Shown here: positions 16,508-25,271 of the stretch, piece by piece | Layout: every line of letters starts with the position of its first letter | Position numbering within the stretch: the stretch's first letter is position 1 | NCBI RefSeq assembly: GCF_049897565.1 | Contig: NZ_JAFCWM010000019.1 | Span: 1-64,000, forward strand | Direction: 5' to 3' | Source of the DNA: JAFCUW01 sp049897565 | GTDB lineage: Bacteria; Pseudomonadota; Gammaproteobacteria; Burkholderiales; Burkholderiaceae_D | Length of the DNA stretch: 64,000 nt | Position numbers and translations under genes: made by a program | The notes under the pieces: generated by a model | What the model was told of the DNA's origin: nothing | Database searches by the model: none | Seen by the model: the letters and a program-made list of their open reading frames with translations, nothing else

Positions 16508-17737
16508 TCAGCCGCGTCCGTGGCGTCGACGGTAGCCGTCGAGGAAGCGGGCGATGCGGCCGCATGCGTCGGTGAGGTCGTCCGAATTGGGCAGAAACAC
16601 CAGGCGGAAGTGATCCGGCGCGATCCAGTTGAATCCGGTGCCTTGCACGATCAGGACTTTTTCCTCGGACAGCAGGTCATAGGCGAACTGCTGGTCGTCC
16701 GCGATGGGGTACATCACGGGGTCGAGGCGGGGGAACATGTACAGCGCCGCTTTTGGCTTGACGCAGGTAACGCCCGGTATATCGGTCAGTAATTGGTGCG
16801 CCAGGTCGCGCTGCTTGAGCAATCGCCCGCCGGGACCGACCAGGTCGGCGATGCTCTGGTAGCCGCCCAGCGCGGTCTGGATCGCGAACTGGCCCGGCGC
16901 ATTGGCGCACAGGCGCATCGAGGCGAGCATGTTGAGGCCATCGATGTAATCCTTGGCGTGGCGCTTCTCGCCCGACACCACCATCCAGCCGGCGCGGTAG
17001 CCGCACGAGCGGTAGTTCTTCGACAGGCCGTTGAGCGTGACGAACAAGACGTCGTCGGCCAGCGCGGCGATCGACTCGTGCTCGTTGGCGTCGTACAGCG
17101 TCTTGTCGTAGATCTCGTCGGCGTAGATGATCAGCTGGTGCTGGCGCGCCAGCTCGACGATTTCGAGCAGGACGTCGCGCGGATACAGCGCGCCGGTCGG
17201 ATTGTTCGGGTTGATGACGACGATCGCCTTGGTGTTGGGCGTGATCTTGCGGCGCATGTCGTCGATGTCGGGGAACCAGCCGGCCTGCTCGTCGCAGACG
17301 TAATGGACCGGGTTACCACCCGACAGGCTGACCGCCGCAGTCCACAGCGGGTAGTCCGGCGCCGGCACCAGCACTTCGTCGCCGGTGTTGAGCAGGCCGT
17401 TCATCGCCATCACGATCAGTTCGGAGGCGCCGTTGCCGAGGTAGATGTCGTCGATCGACACGCCGCTGATTTTTTTGCCCTGGGTGTAGTGCATCACCGC
17501 CTTGCGCGGCGCGAACATGCCCTTCGAGTCGGTGTAGCCGGCGGCGCCATGCATGTTCATGATCATGTCGCGCACGATCTCGTCGGGCGGATCGAAACCG
17601 AATACGGCCAGGTTGCCGATATTGAGCTTGATGATCTTGTGGCCGTCCTCTTCCATCTGGCGGGCCTTTTCCATCGCCGGGCCGCGGATCTCGTAGCACA
17701 CGTCATCGAGCTTGTTCGATTTCAGAATCGGTCGCAA
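16508..17737 (-). CDS. alaT: Pyridoxal-phosphate aminotransferase, AlaT-like
   Basis: A 409-residue class I/II aminotransferase. The PLP lysine is in LNGLSKNYRSCGYRAGW, the cofactor-binding NPNNPTGALYP motif is present, and the YADEIYDK Asp/Tyr pair follows. In betaproteobacteria the gene just before hom is the AlaT-type alanine transaminase (pyruvate plus glutamate to alanine plus 2-oxoglutarate), which fits the MRPILKSNKL N-terminus. Translation starts at a TTG codon (17737), with ACAGGAAA upstream; no in-frame ATG lies before the conserved N-terminus. Confidence 0.9.
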   Translation of the reverse strand: MRPILKSNKLDDVCYEIRGPAMEKARQMEEDGHKIIKLNIGNLAVFGFDPPDEIVRDMIMNMHGAAGYTDSKGMFAPRKAVMHYTQGKKISGVSIDDIYLGNGASELIVMAMNGLLNTGDEVLVPAPDYPLWTAAVSLSGGNPVHYVCDEQAGWFPDIDDMRRKITPNTKAIVVINPNNPTGALYPRDVLLEIVELARQHQLIIYADEIYDKTLYDANEHESIAALADDVLFVTLNGLSKNYRSCGYRAGWMVVSGEKRHAKDYIDGLNMLASMRLCANAPGQFAIQTALGGYQSIADLVGPGGRLLKQRDLAHQLLTDIPGVTCVKPKAALYMFPRLDPVMYPIADDQQFAYDLLSEEKVLIVQGTGFNWIAPDHFRLVFLPNSDDLTDACGRIARFLDGYRRRHGRG

Positions 17738-17989
17738 AATAATTTCCTGTCCAGGTGGCGCACTATGTTGCAGTGCGAAAAATACCCATTCTGCCGAAAG
17801 CGCCCGATTTAATCAACCGCCAACGGCCGTCAATTGATGGCAAAAACACTATGAACGGGCCGAATTGACGGCAGGATCGCGGAAATTCGCGCTTTTATGT
17901 AGTTTGTGGCATGCTAACGCCCGCACGCGGCGAACAGCCGCCCGACAATGCCGCGAAATCCACGCGCCTGCACACGAGACGCCAACGCC

Positions 17990-18373
17990 ATGAAGCTCCA
18001 TTCCAGCTCAACCCAGCAATACCAGACGGTCACCGGCTACTTCGACGGCGGTGTCGAAATCAACGCCACGCCCTACCAGCACAGCTTGACGGTGATGCCG
18101 GAAACGCCGCCGCAGCCTTGGCCGGTGGCCGCCTTCGAAGAGCTCACCGAGGCCCATTTCGAGGCCATCGCCGCCACCTCGCCCGACGTCGTCATCCTCG
18201 GCACGGGCGAGCGCCAGCGCTTCATCCATCCGCGCCTGATCGCCACCCTGTCGGGCCGGCGCATCGGCGTCGAATGCATGGACAACCAGGCCGCCTGCCG
18301 CACCTACAACATCCTGATGGGCGAGGGCCGCAAGGTCACCCTGGCGCTGATTCTGCAAGCGCCGGCTGCCTGA
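17990..18373 (+). CDS. Mth938-like domain protein (DUF498)
   Basis: A 127-residue cytoplasmic protein of the Mth938/NDUFAF3-like fold. The core is the TSPDVVILGTGERQRF strand-loop, then LSGRRIGVECMDNQAACRTYNILMGEGRKVTLAL, which is well conserved in the family. Bacterial members have no established biochemical role; the eukaryotic relative NDUFAF3 assists complex I assembly. The ATG at 17990 starts the conserved region. Its TGA overlaps the ATG of the glycosyltransferase gene (TGATG), so it heads the arn-type operon, perhaps only by position. Confidence 0.88.
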   Translation: MKLHSSSTQQYQTVTGYFDGGVEINATPYQHSLTVMPETPPQPWPVAAFEELTEAHFEAIAATSPDVVILGTGERQRFIHPRLIATLSGRRIGVECMDNQAACRTYNILMGEGRKVTLALILQAPAA

Positions 18374-20034
18374 TGAACGAACTGCACAAGTCGCGCACCG
18401 TCATCTGGACCCTGTTTGCCGTGTTCGCCGTCGCCACGCTGTACCTGCTGGGCGTGCGCACCCTGGTGCCGCCCGACGAAGGGCGCTACGCCGAAATGGC
18501 GCGCGAGATGTTCGTCAGCGGCGACTGGGTCACCACCCGCTTAAACGGCATCAAGTACTTCGAAAAGCCGCCGCTGCAGACCTGGATGAACGCGCTGTCG
18601 TTCACCGTGTTCGGCCTGGGCGACTGGCAGGCGCGCCTGTGGACTGGCGCCTGCGGCATCCTCGGCGTCGTGATGACCGGCTACGCCGGCAGCAAGGTAT
18701 TCGGCCAGCGCACCGGCTTTTACGCCGCGCTGGTGCTCGGCTCGTGCTTCTACTGGGTCGCCTGCAGCCAGATCGATTCGCTCGACATGGGATTGTCCGG
18801 CATGATGACGATCGCCCTGTGCGCCCTGCTGCTGGCGCAGCGCGACGACGCCAGCGCCGCAGAACAACGCAACTGGATGCTGGTGTGCTGGGCCGGCATG
18901 GCGCTGGCGGTGCTGTCGAAAGGTCTGATCGGCCTGGTGCTGCCGGGCGCCGTGCTGGTGCTCTACACGCTGTTCACGCGCGACTGGAACTTATGGGGCC
19001 GGCTGCACCTGGGCAAGGGGCTGCTGGTGTTTTTCGCCGTCGCAGCGCCGTGGTTCGTGCTGGTCGCGATGCGCAACCCCGAGCAGCCCTACTTCTTTTT
19101 CGTGCACGAACACTGGAACCGCTTCTTCCTCAAGGAGCACCACCGCGAGCAGGTCTGGTACATCTTCTTCATGCTGACCGCGGCCGGCATGGTGCCGTGG
19201 GTCGGCGTGCTGCTGCAAAGCCTGCGCCTGGGCGTGCAGAAGGAGGCGGGCCGCTTCCGACCGCGCCTGATGCTGCTGATCTGGGCCGTCTTCATCGTGC
19301 TGTTCTTCACCAAGTCGAACTCCAAGCTGCCCGGTTACATCCTGCCGATCTTCCCGGCGCTGGCGCTGCTGGTGGCGAACTACCTTGAAGTGGGCACGCG
19401 CCGCAGCCGCATCCTGACGGCCGGCTCGATGTCGCTGGTCGGCGTGGCGCTGATGGCGATGGTGCCGTTCATGGCGAAGATGTCCAAGCACGGCGAGGAG
19501 CATCTGTACCAGGCGTTCCAGCCGTACGTGCTGGCGGCCGGCTTCGTCGCGCTGGCCGGCGCCGCGCTGGCGATCGTGTACGCGCGCCAGATGCAGCGCG
19601 ACCTGATGGTGGTGGTGCTGGCGGTGACCGGCTTTGCCACCACCGGCCTGATACTGGCCGGGTTCGAACCGATCGGCCACGCGCGCGCCGGCGCCGGGAT
19701 GCTGCCGGCCATCCGCGCCGAGCTGCGGCCCGACAGCACCATCTTCTCGGTCGGCACCTACGAGCAGTCGATGACGTTCTACCTGCAGCGCACCACGGTG
19801 CTGGTGAACTACACCGATGAATTCGCGTTTGGCCTCAAGCAGCAGCCGGAACTTGGCATGCCGACGGTAGACGCGTTTGTCGAAAAATGGACCCGCGACG
19901 CCGCCGCCGGCGTGCGCGACATCGCCTTCATCCGCGCCGACATTTATACAGACCTCCAACAGAAAGGCGTGCCGATGCGCGTAGTGGCGCGCGACGAGCG
20001 CCGCACCGTGATCGCCAACGATATCCGCAAATGA
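18373..20034 (+). CDS. arnT: GT39 glycosyltransferase, ArnT-like
   Basis: A 553-residue integral membrane enzyme of the GT-C/PMT class. The acidic periplasmic motif PPDEGRYAEMAREMF (residues ~35-49) and FEKPPLQTWM are typical of ArnT, which moves 4-amino-4-deoxy-L-arabinose from undecaprenyl phosphate to lipid A. About 12 hydrophobic helices follow, then a soluble C-terminal region. It overlaps the gene before it by 1 base and the EamA gene after it by 4. The operon content (arnB, C, formyltransferase, D) supports the ArnT call over other GT39 enzymes. Confidence 0.88.
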   Translation: MNELHKSRTVIWTLFAVFAVATLYLLGVRTLVPPDEGRYAEMAREMFVSGDWVTTRLNGIKYFEKPPLQTWMNALSFTVFGLGDWQARLWTGACGILGVVMTGYAGSKVFGQRTGFYAALVLGSCFYWVACSQIDSLDMGLSGMMTIALCALLLAQRDDASAAEQRNWMLVCWAGMALAVLSKGLIGLVLPGAVLVLYTLFTRDWNLWGRLHLGKGLLVFFAVAAPWFVLVAMRNPEQPYFFFVHEHWNRFFLKEHHREQVWYIFFMLTAAGMVPWVGVLLQSLRLGVQKEAGRFRPRLMLLIWAVFIVLFFTKSNSKLPGYILPIFPALALLVANYLEVGTRRSRILTAGSMSLVGVALMAMVPFMAKMSKHGEEHLYQAFQPYVLAAGFVALAGAALAIVYARQMQRDLMVVVLAVTGFATTGLILAGFEPIGHARAGAGMLPAIRAELRPDSTIFSVGTYEQSMTFYLQRTTVLVNYTDEFAFGLKQQPELGMPTVDAFVEKWTRDAAAGVRDIAFIRADIYTDLQQKGVPMRVVARDERRTVIANDIRK

Positions 20035-20405
20035 CCTGGTCCACTTTCGCTTTCATTATCACCGGCGTGCTGCTTAACGCCGCCGCCCAGATCTTCCTCA
20101 AGGCCGGCACCAACGCGCTGGGAGGCGCCATCCACCTGACGGCGCAGAACTGGTTCGTCACCGGCATCAAGGTCGTCACCCAGCTGCCGATCCTGGCGGG
20201 CCTGGCCTGCTATGCGATCTCGCTGGTGGTGTGGATCATCGGCCTGTCGCGCGCCGACGTGACGATCGCCTATCCGATGCTCTCGCTCGGCTACGTCGTC
20301 GCCGCCGCAGCCGCCTGGTTTTTCCTTGGCGAAACGGTGTCGATGCAGCGCCTGATGGCGATCGGCGTGATCATGGTCGGCGTGGCCCTGCTGGCCAGGA
20401 CGTGA
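20031..20405 (+). CDS. EamA/SMR-type small membrane transporter (ArnE/ArnF-like)
   Basis: A 124-residue protein with four hydrophobic helices and the LGYVVAAAAAWFFLGETVS motif of EamA/DMT proteins. In the arn pathway ArnE and ArnF together flip undecaprenyl-phosphate-aminoarabinose across the inner membrane. Here only one such gene is present, so it may act as a homodimer or with a partner elsewhere. Its ATG overlaps the stop of the ArnT-like gene (ATGA). Confidence 0.85.
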   Translation: MTWSTFAFIITGVLLNAAAQIFLKAGTNALGGAIHLTAQNWFVTGIKVVTQLPILAGLACYAISLVVWIIGLSRADVTIAYPMLSLGYVVAAAAAWFFLGETVSMQRLMAIGVIMVGVALLART

Positions 20406-20493
20406 CGGCTGGCGCGGCCTCGAACGCTGCTAGAATGCCCCATTTGGCGGCGCCCGGCGCCGCGCCAAAAGCCTACTTAAACAAGAGAATTCA

Positions 20494-21636
20494 ATGACTG
20501 CCCAGTTGCCCTTCCTGCCCTTCTCCCGCCCGACCATCGACGAAGACACCATCGCCGCCGTCGGCGACGTGCTGCGCTCCGGATGGCTCACCAACGGCGG
20601 CCCGCAGGTGGCGGCGTTCGAGGCGCAGCTGTCGGCCTACTTCGGCGGGCGCCCGGTACGCACCTTCAACTCCGGCACCTGCACGATGGAGATCGCGCTG
20701 CGCATCGCCGGCGTGGGTCCCGGCGACGAAGTGATCACCACGCCGGTGTCGTGGGTGGCCACCGCCAACGTCATCCTCGAAGTGGGCGCGACGCCGGTGT
20801 TCGCCGACATCGACCCGGTCACCCGCAACATCGACCTGGACAAGCTGGAAGAGGCGATCACGCCGCGCACCCGCGCCATCATCCCGGTCTACCTGGCCGG
20901 CCTGCCGGTCGACATGGACCGCCTGTACGCGATCGCCGACAAGCACAAGCTGCGCGTGGTGGAAGACGCCGCCCAGGCCTTCGGCTCGACCTGGAAGGGC
21001 CGCCGCATCGGCGCCTTCGGCGACTTCGCCTCGTTCAGCTTCCAGGTCAACAAGAACCTGACCACCGGCGAAGGCGGCTGCCTGGTGATGAACACGGCCG
21101 AGGAAGCGGCGCTGGCCGACAAGTTCAGGCTGCAGGGCGTGACGCGCAGCGGCGTCGACGGCATCGATGTCGACGTACTGGGCGGCAAGTACAACATGAC
21201 CGACATCGCCGCGGCCATCGGCATCGGCCAGATGAAAACGATCGACGTGGTCAACGCGCACCGCCGCACGCTGGCCGCGCATTATTTCAAGAGCTTCGGC
21301 CTTGACTTCGAGGCGCAGACCGGCGCCCAGCTGCCGCAGCAGGCGTTCGACACGTCGAACTGGCACCTGTTCCAGATCATCCTGCCGGACCGCGGCCCGA
21401 CCACGCGCGCCGATTTCATGACGCACATGAAAAGCGACTTCAACGTCGGCACCGGCTTTCACTACGCGCCGATCCACCTGTTCACCTTGTACCGCGAGAT
21501 GGGCTTCAAGGAAGGCATGTTCCCCGAGTCGGAGCGGATCGGCCGGCTGACGGTGACGTTGCCGATGTTCTACGCGATGACCGAAGCGGACGTCGAGCGC
21601 GCGGTGGCCGCGGTCAAATCGGTGCTGGCCAAATGA
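20494..21636 (+). CDS. arnB: DegT/DnrJ/EryC1 aminotransferase, ArnB-like
   Basis: A 380-residue PLP sugar aminotransferase. The internal-aldimine lysine is in SFQVNKNLTTGEGG, the VVEDAAQAFGSTWKGR segment supplies the cofactor-stacking Asp, and LPFSRPTIDEDTI is the usual start. ArnB converts UDP-4-keto-pentose to UDP-4-amino-4-deoxy-L-arabinose. Its substrate would come from the decarboxylase half of ArnA, which this cluster lacks. An 88-base gap with a likely ribosome site (AAGAGAATTC) precedes the ATG. The ATG of arnC overlaps its stop. Confidence 0.9.
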   Translation: MTAQLPFLPFSRPTIDEDTIAAVGDVLRSGWLTNGGPQVAAFEAQLSAYFGGRPVRTFNSGTCTMEIALRIAGVGPGDEVITTPVSWVATANVILEVGATPVFADIDPVTRNIDLDKLEEAITPRTRAIIPVYLAGLPVDMDRLYAIADKHKLRVVEDAAQAFGSTWKGRRIGAFGDFASFSFQVNKNLTTGEGGCLVMNTAEEAALADKFRLQGVTRSGVDGIDVDVLGGKYNMTDIAAAIGIGQMKTIDVVNAHRRTLAAHYFKSFGLDFEAQTGAQLPQQAFDTSNWHLFQIILPDRGPTTRADFMTHMKSDFNVGTGFHYAPIHLFTLYREMGFKEGMFPESERIGRLTVTLPMFYAMTEADVERAVAAVKSVLAK

Positions 21637-22640
21637 GCGCCAGCATCACCGCCATGAAGCCCGAACTGTCGGTCGTCATTCCTATCTATAACGAGGAAGC
21701 GGGCCTGGCCGCGCTGTTCGAGCGCCTGTATCCGGCGCTCGACAAGATCGGCATCCCGTACGAGATCGTGTTCGTCAACGACGGCAGCCACGACAACTCG
21801 GTGTCGATCCTGGCCGAGCAGTTCCGCACGCGCCCGGACGTCACCCGCGTGGTGCTGTTTAACGGCAACTACGGCCAGCACATGGCGATCCTGGCCGGCT
21901 TTGAAGCGATCCGCGGCGAAATCGTCGTCACGCTCGACGCCGACCTGCAAAACCCGCCGGAGGAAATCCACAAGCTGGTCGAGAAGATTCGCGAAGGCTA
22001 CGATTACGTCGGCTCGATCCGCCGCAAGCGCCAGGATTCGGCGTGGCGCACGATCGCCTCGAAGATGATGAACCGGCTGCGCTACCGCATTACCAACATC
22101 AAGATCACCGACCAGGGCAACATGCTGCGTGCCTACGGGCGCAACGTCATCGACCTGGTCAACCAGTGCGGCGAGGTCAACACGTTCGTGCCGGCGCTGG
22201 CGTACAAGTTTTCGCGCAAGCCGACCGAGATCAACGTCGAGCACGAGGAACGCTCGGCCGGCGAATCGAAGTATTCGCTCTACAGCCTGATCCGGCTGAA
22301 CTTCGACCTGGTGACCGGGTTCTCGCTGGTGCCGCTGCAAATCTTCTCGATGCTGGGCATGATCATGTCGCTGCTGTCGGCGCTGCTGGTGGTGATGCTG
22401 CTGATCCGCCGCTTCATCCTCGGCGCCGAAGCCGAAGGCGTGTTCACGCTGTTCGCGATCGCCTTCTTCTTCATGGGCGTGATCCTGTTCGGCATCGGGT
22501 TGCTGGGCGAATACATCGGCCGCATCTTCCAGCAGGTGCGCGCGCGGCCGCGCTACGTCGTGCAGACCATCTTGCAGCACGTGCCCGGCAAGGACGAGCA
22601 GATCGACCTGGCGGTGGAAAAACGCCAGGTGTCGCGCTGA
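21633..22640 (+). CDS. arnC: GT2 glycosyltransferase, ArnC-like
   Basis: A 335-residue GT2 enzyme. It has LSVVIPIYNEEAGL at the start, the DxD-type TLDADLQNPPEEI, and two C-terminal membrane helices (IFSMLGMIMSLLSALLVVML and the FMGVILFGIGLLGEYIGRI segment). This is the undecaprenyl-phosphate glycosyltransferase layout of ArnC, which attaches 4-formamido-arabinose to the lipid carrier. It overlaps arnB by 4 bases and the formyltransferase gene by 1, indicating tight coupling. Confidence 0.9.
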   Translation: MSASITAMKPELSVVIPIYNEEAGLAALFERLYPALDKIGIPYEIVFVNDGSHDNSVSILAEQFRTRPDVTRVVLFNGNYGQHMAILAGFEAIRGEIVVTLDADLQNPPEEIHKLVEKIREGYDYVGSIRRKRQDSAWRTIASKMMNRLRYRITNIKITDQGNMLRAYGRNVIDLVNQCGEVNTFVPALAYKFSRKPTEINVEHEERSAGESKYSLYSLIRLNFDLVTGFSLVPLQIFSMLGMIMSLLSALLVVMLLIRRFILGAEAEGVFTLFAIAFFFMGVILFGIGLLGEYIGRIFQQVRARPRYVVQTILQHVPGKDEQIDLAVEKRQVSR

Positions 22641-23572
22641 TGGCAGCGCGCCGCGCGGTTGTCTTCGCGTATCACAATGTCGGGGTACGCTGCCTGAAAG
22701 TGTTGCTGGCCGGCGGCGTCGACGTCGCGCTGGTGGTCACGCACGAGGACAGCGCCGGCGAAAATATCTGGTTCGAGTCGGTCATCTCGCTGTGCCAGGC
22801 CGAAGGCATCGCGTTCGTCACGCCGGCCGACGCCGGCTCGCCCGAGCTGCTGGCGCAGGTGCGGGCGGCGCAACCGGATCTGATGTTCAGCTTTTACTAC
22901 CGCAACATGCTGCCGGCGTTGCTGCTGGCGGTGGCGCCCGCGTTCAACATGCACGGCTCGCTGCTGCCGCAGTTTCGCGGCCGCGCGCCGGTCAACTGGG
23001 CGGTGCTGCACGGCGCGCGCGCGACCGGCGCCACGCTGCACGAAATGACCGTCAAGCCGGACGCCGGCGCCATCGTCGCGCAGAGCGCGGTGCCGATTTT
23101 GCCGGACGACACCGCCTACGAAGTGTTCGGCAAGGTCACCGTTGCGGCCGAGCAGGCGCTGTGGCAAGTGCTGCCCGGTCTGCTCGACGGCAGCGCACCG
23201 CGCCGCGTCAACGACCTGTCGCAGGGCGGCTATTTTGGCGGACGCAAGCCGGAAGACGGCCGCATCGACTGGTCGCAGCCCGCCAGCGAAGTCTACAACT
23301 TGCACCGCGCGGTGGCGCCGCCCTACCCCGGCGCGTTCACGGATGCCGGCGGCCAGCGTTTCATTATCGAAAAGGCAAGGTTGTTGCCGCTCTTGCGCAG
23401 CGAGTTGCCTGCCGGACTAGCTGTGGTGGATAATTGCATCGTTGGCGTGTGCGGCGACGGCCGCGCGCTCGCCATTTCCAGCCTGCTGGCCGACGGCGAA
23501 CCTGTCTCGCCGGCCCAGCTCCGGGACATTTTAGACGCCTGCCGCGGCCAGGCAGGCGAAGCCAAAGCCTGA
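22640..23572 (+). CDS. Stand-alone formyltransferase corresponding to the ArnA N-terminal half
   Basis: A 310-residue 10-formyl-THF-dependent formyltransferase. The catalytic Asn-His-Asp set is visible as NMHGSLLPQFRGRAPVNWA and VKPDAGAIVAQ. The C-terminal subdomain is of the Met-tRNA formyltransferase type (EDGRIDWSQPASEVYNLHRA). It matches the first ~300 residues of ArnA, which formylates UDP-aminoarabinose, but stops where the NAD-dependent UDP-glucuronate decarboxylase domain would begin. No such dehydrogenase occurs elsewhere in the window. The frame ends cleanly, so this is a split form, not a visible truncation. Confidence 0.88.
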   Translation: MAARRAVVFAYHNVGVRCLKVLLAGGVDVALVVTHEDSAGENIWFESVISLCQAEGIAFVTPADAGSPELLAQVRAAQPDLMFSFYYRNMLPALLLAVAPAFNMHGSLLPQFRGRAPVNWAVLHGARATGATLHEMTVKPDAGAIVAQSAVPILPDDTAYEVFGKVTVAAEQALWQVLPGLLDGSAPRRVNDLSQGGYFGGRKPEDGRIDWSQPASEVYNLHRAVAPPYPGAFTDAGGQRFIIEKARLLPLLRSELPAGLAVVDNCIVGVCGDGRALAISSLLADGEPVSPAQLRDILDACRGQAGEAKA

Positions 23573-23584
23573 TGGATTGATGAT

Positions 23585-24571
23585 TTGACTGAACAATTTC
23601 GCACCAAAGGCCCGCTGCTGACGCTGAAGATCGACGTTGACACCTATCGCGGCACGCGTGAAGGCGTGCCGAATCTGGTACGCCTGCTCAAGGCGCATGA
23701 CGCCCATGCCACCTTCTTGTTCTCGCTCGGACCGGATCACACCGGCTGGGCATTGAAGCGCGCATTTCGCCCTGGATTTTTCACCAAGGTGTCGCGCACG
23801 TCGGTACTCGAACATTACGGCCTGAAAACGCTGATGTACGGTGTGCTGCTGCCGGCGCCGGACATCGGACGCCACTGCGCCGACCAGATGATGCAGGCGC
23901 AGTACGCCGGCTTCGAATGTGGCATCCACACCTGGGACCACGTGCGCTGGCAAGACGGTGTGCGCAAGCACGGCGCCAGCTGGACGTCGCACATCATGCG
24001 CCGCGCCGAGGACCGCTTCAGGTTCGTATTCGGTCAGCCGGCGTCGACCCATGGCGCGGCCGGCTGGCAGATGAATGAGCATGCATTCAAGGAACACGAC
24101 GCCGCCGGTTTCCCGTACGCGTCGGACGGACGGGCCATGTTGCGCGACGACGGTTCGCTATTGGATGCGCGTTGCGGCCCGCACCGGATCGCCGGCACCA
24201 ACTGCGTGCAATTGCCGACAACGCTGCCGACGCTCGATGAGCTGCTGGGCCGTACCATCGACGGCGTCACCATCACGACAAGCAATATCGCCGGGCACTT
24301 GCTGAAGCTGACGGCCGGCGCCGAACGCGATCATGTATATACCTTGCACGCGGAGCTTGAAGGACAAAAACTCAGCCCCATATTCGAACAGCTATTATCA
24401 GGTTGGAAAGCCCAAGGCTACCAACTCGCGTCGATGGCCGACTATTACCAGAAAGTGAAAGACTTGCCCTTGCCCGACTATCCGGTAAGCTGGGGCGAAT
24501 TGCCCGGCCGTTCAGGTGAACTGATCGTGGCCGACCCGACCGGAGCGCGTCCAGGAGAGCCTCGTGGCTGA
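23585..24571 (+). CDS. arnD: Polysaccharide deacetylase-fold deformylase, ArnD-like
   Basis: A 328-residue NodB-fold enzyme. The metal/catalytic motifs are the early KIDVDTYRGTREGV Asp pair and GFECGIHTWDHVRWQD with its His residues. The pattern matches ArnD, which removes the formyl group from undecaprenyl-phosphate-4-formamido-arabinose before transfer to lipid A. The first canonical start codon after the in-frame stop at 23570 is TTG at 23585, 12 bases after the formyltransferase stop. The end overlaps the peroxiredoxin start by 8 bases. Confidence 0.9.
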   Translation: MTEQFRTKGPLLTLKIDVDTYRGTREGVPNLVRLLKAHDAHATFLFSLGPDHTGWALKRAFRPGFFTKVSRTSVLEHYGLKTLMYGVLLPAPDIGRHCADQMMQAQYAGFECGIHTWDHVRWQDGVRKHGASWTSHIMRRAEDRFRFVFGQPASTHGAAGWQMNEHAFKEHDAAGFPYASDGRAMLRDDGSLLDARCGPHRIAGTNCVQLPTTLPTLDELLGRTIDGVTITTSNIAGHLLKLTAGAERDHVYTLHAELEGQKLSPIFEQLLSGWKAQGYQLASMADYYQKVKDLPLPDYPVSWGELPGRSGELIVADPTGARPGEPRG

Positions 24572-25034
24572 TAGCCAAACCCCAGCATCCGTAACCGATT
24601 TTTCCGCACCCATGACTGGTGACAAGACATTCCAGCTTGGCGGCCGTCCGGCACGCTATACCGTGCTGTACTTCTACCCGAAGGACAACACGCCCGGCTG
24701 CACGACCGAGAGCATCGCGTTTCGCGAACTGCACGAGCAGTTCGTTGCCGCCGGCACCGAAATTTACGGCATCAGCCGCGATTCGCTGCGCTCGCACGAA
24801 GGCTTCAAGTCGAAGCTGGGGCTGCCGTTTGAACTGATCTCCGATCCGGAAGAAGCCGTCTGCCTGCAGTTCAACGTCATGAAGATGAAGAATATGTATG
24901 GCAAGCAAGTCCGCGGGGTCGAACGTAGCACGTTTGTAATTGACGCTGAGGGCCGAATGGTGAAAGAATGGCGTGGCGTGAAGGTTGCAGATCACGCCGA
25001 TGAAGTGCTGGAGTTCGTGAAAAGCCAGCCCTAG
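24564..25034 (+). CDS. bcp: Thiol peroxidase, BCP/PrxQ-type peroxiredoxin
   Basis: A 156-residue peroxiredoxin reducing peroxides with thioredoxin-type donors. The peroxidatic Cys46 lies in FYPKDNTPGCTTES. The second Cys five residues later, seen in E. coli BCP, is replaced (ESIAF). Instead Cys100 occurs in DPEEAVCLQF, where another BCP subgroup has its resolving Cys. It starts at GTG 24564, five bases after a strong AGGAG. It overlaps arnD by 8 bases, so it is read with the arn genes. Confidence 0.92.
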   Translation: MADSQTPASVTDFSAPMTGDKTFQLGGRPARYTVLYFYPKDNTPGCTTESIAFRELHEQFVAAGTEIYGISRDSLRSHEGFKSKLGLPFELISDPEEAVCLQFNVMKMKNMYGKQVRGVERSTFVIDAEGRMVKEWRGVKVADHADEVLEFVKSQP

Positions 25035-25271
25035 CAAGGATGGCTTCCCGTTGATCAACCTGCTGTAGAACATCGATTGCATCCGCCCATTTTGAGTCAC
25101 CGTTTTCTCTTCCTGCATCATCCCAATCTGGCGGCCTGCCGGCGCGGCCACTATGCCGTGCCTGACCAGCGCCTCCCCCTTGCTATACGACCAGGCCCTG
25201 AACGCGATGTGCCAGGTGCTGCGTGCGCCTCGCCTCGCGGCCCTTCGGAACTTTTTTAGATTGAGACCCTG

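Noticed and set aside
17738..17989. Riboswitch or attenuator upstream of alaT or the arn-type operon
   Set aside because: No conserved aptamer or hairpin-plus-T-run seen; treated as an ordinary divergent promoter region.
25035..25271. Short frame 25077-25259 as a gene
   Set aside because: No ribosome site, no recognisable features; probably the leader of the PhoH-type gene.
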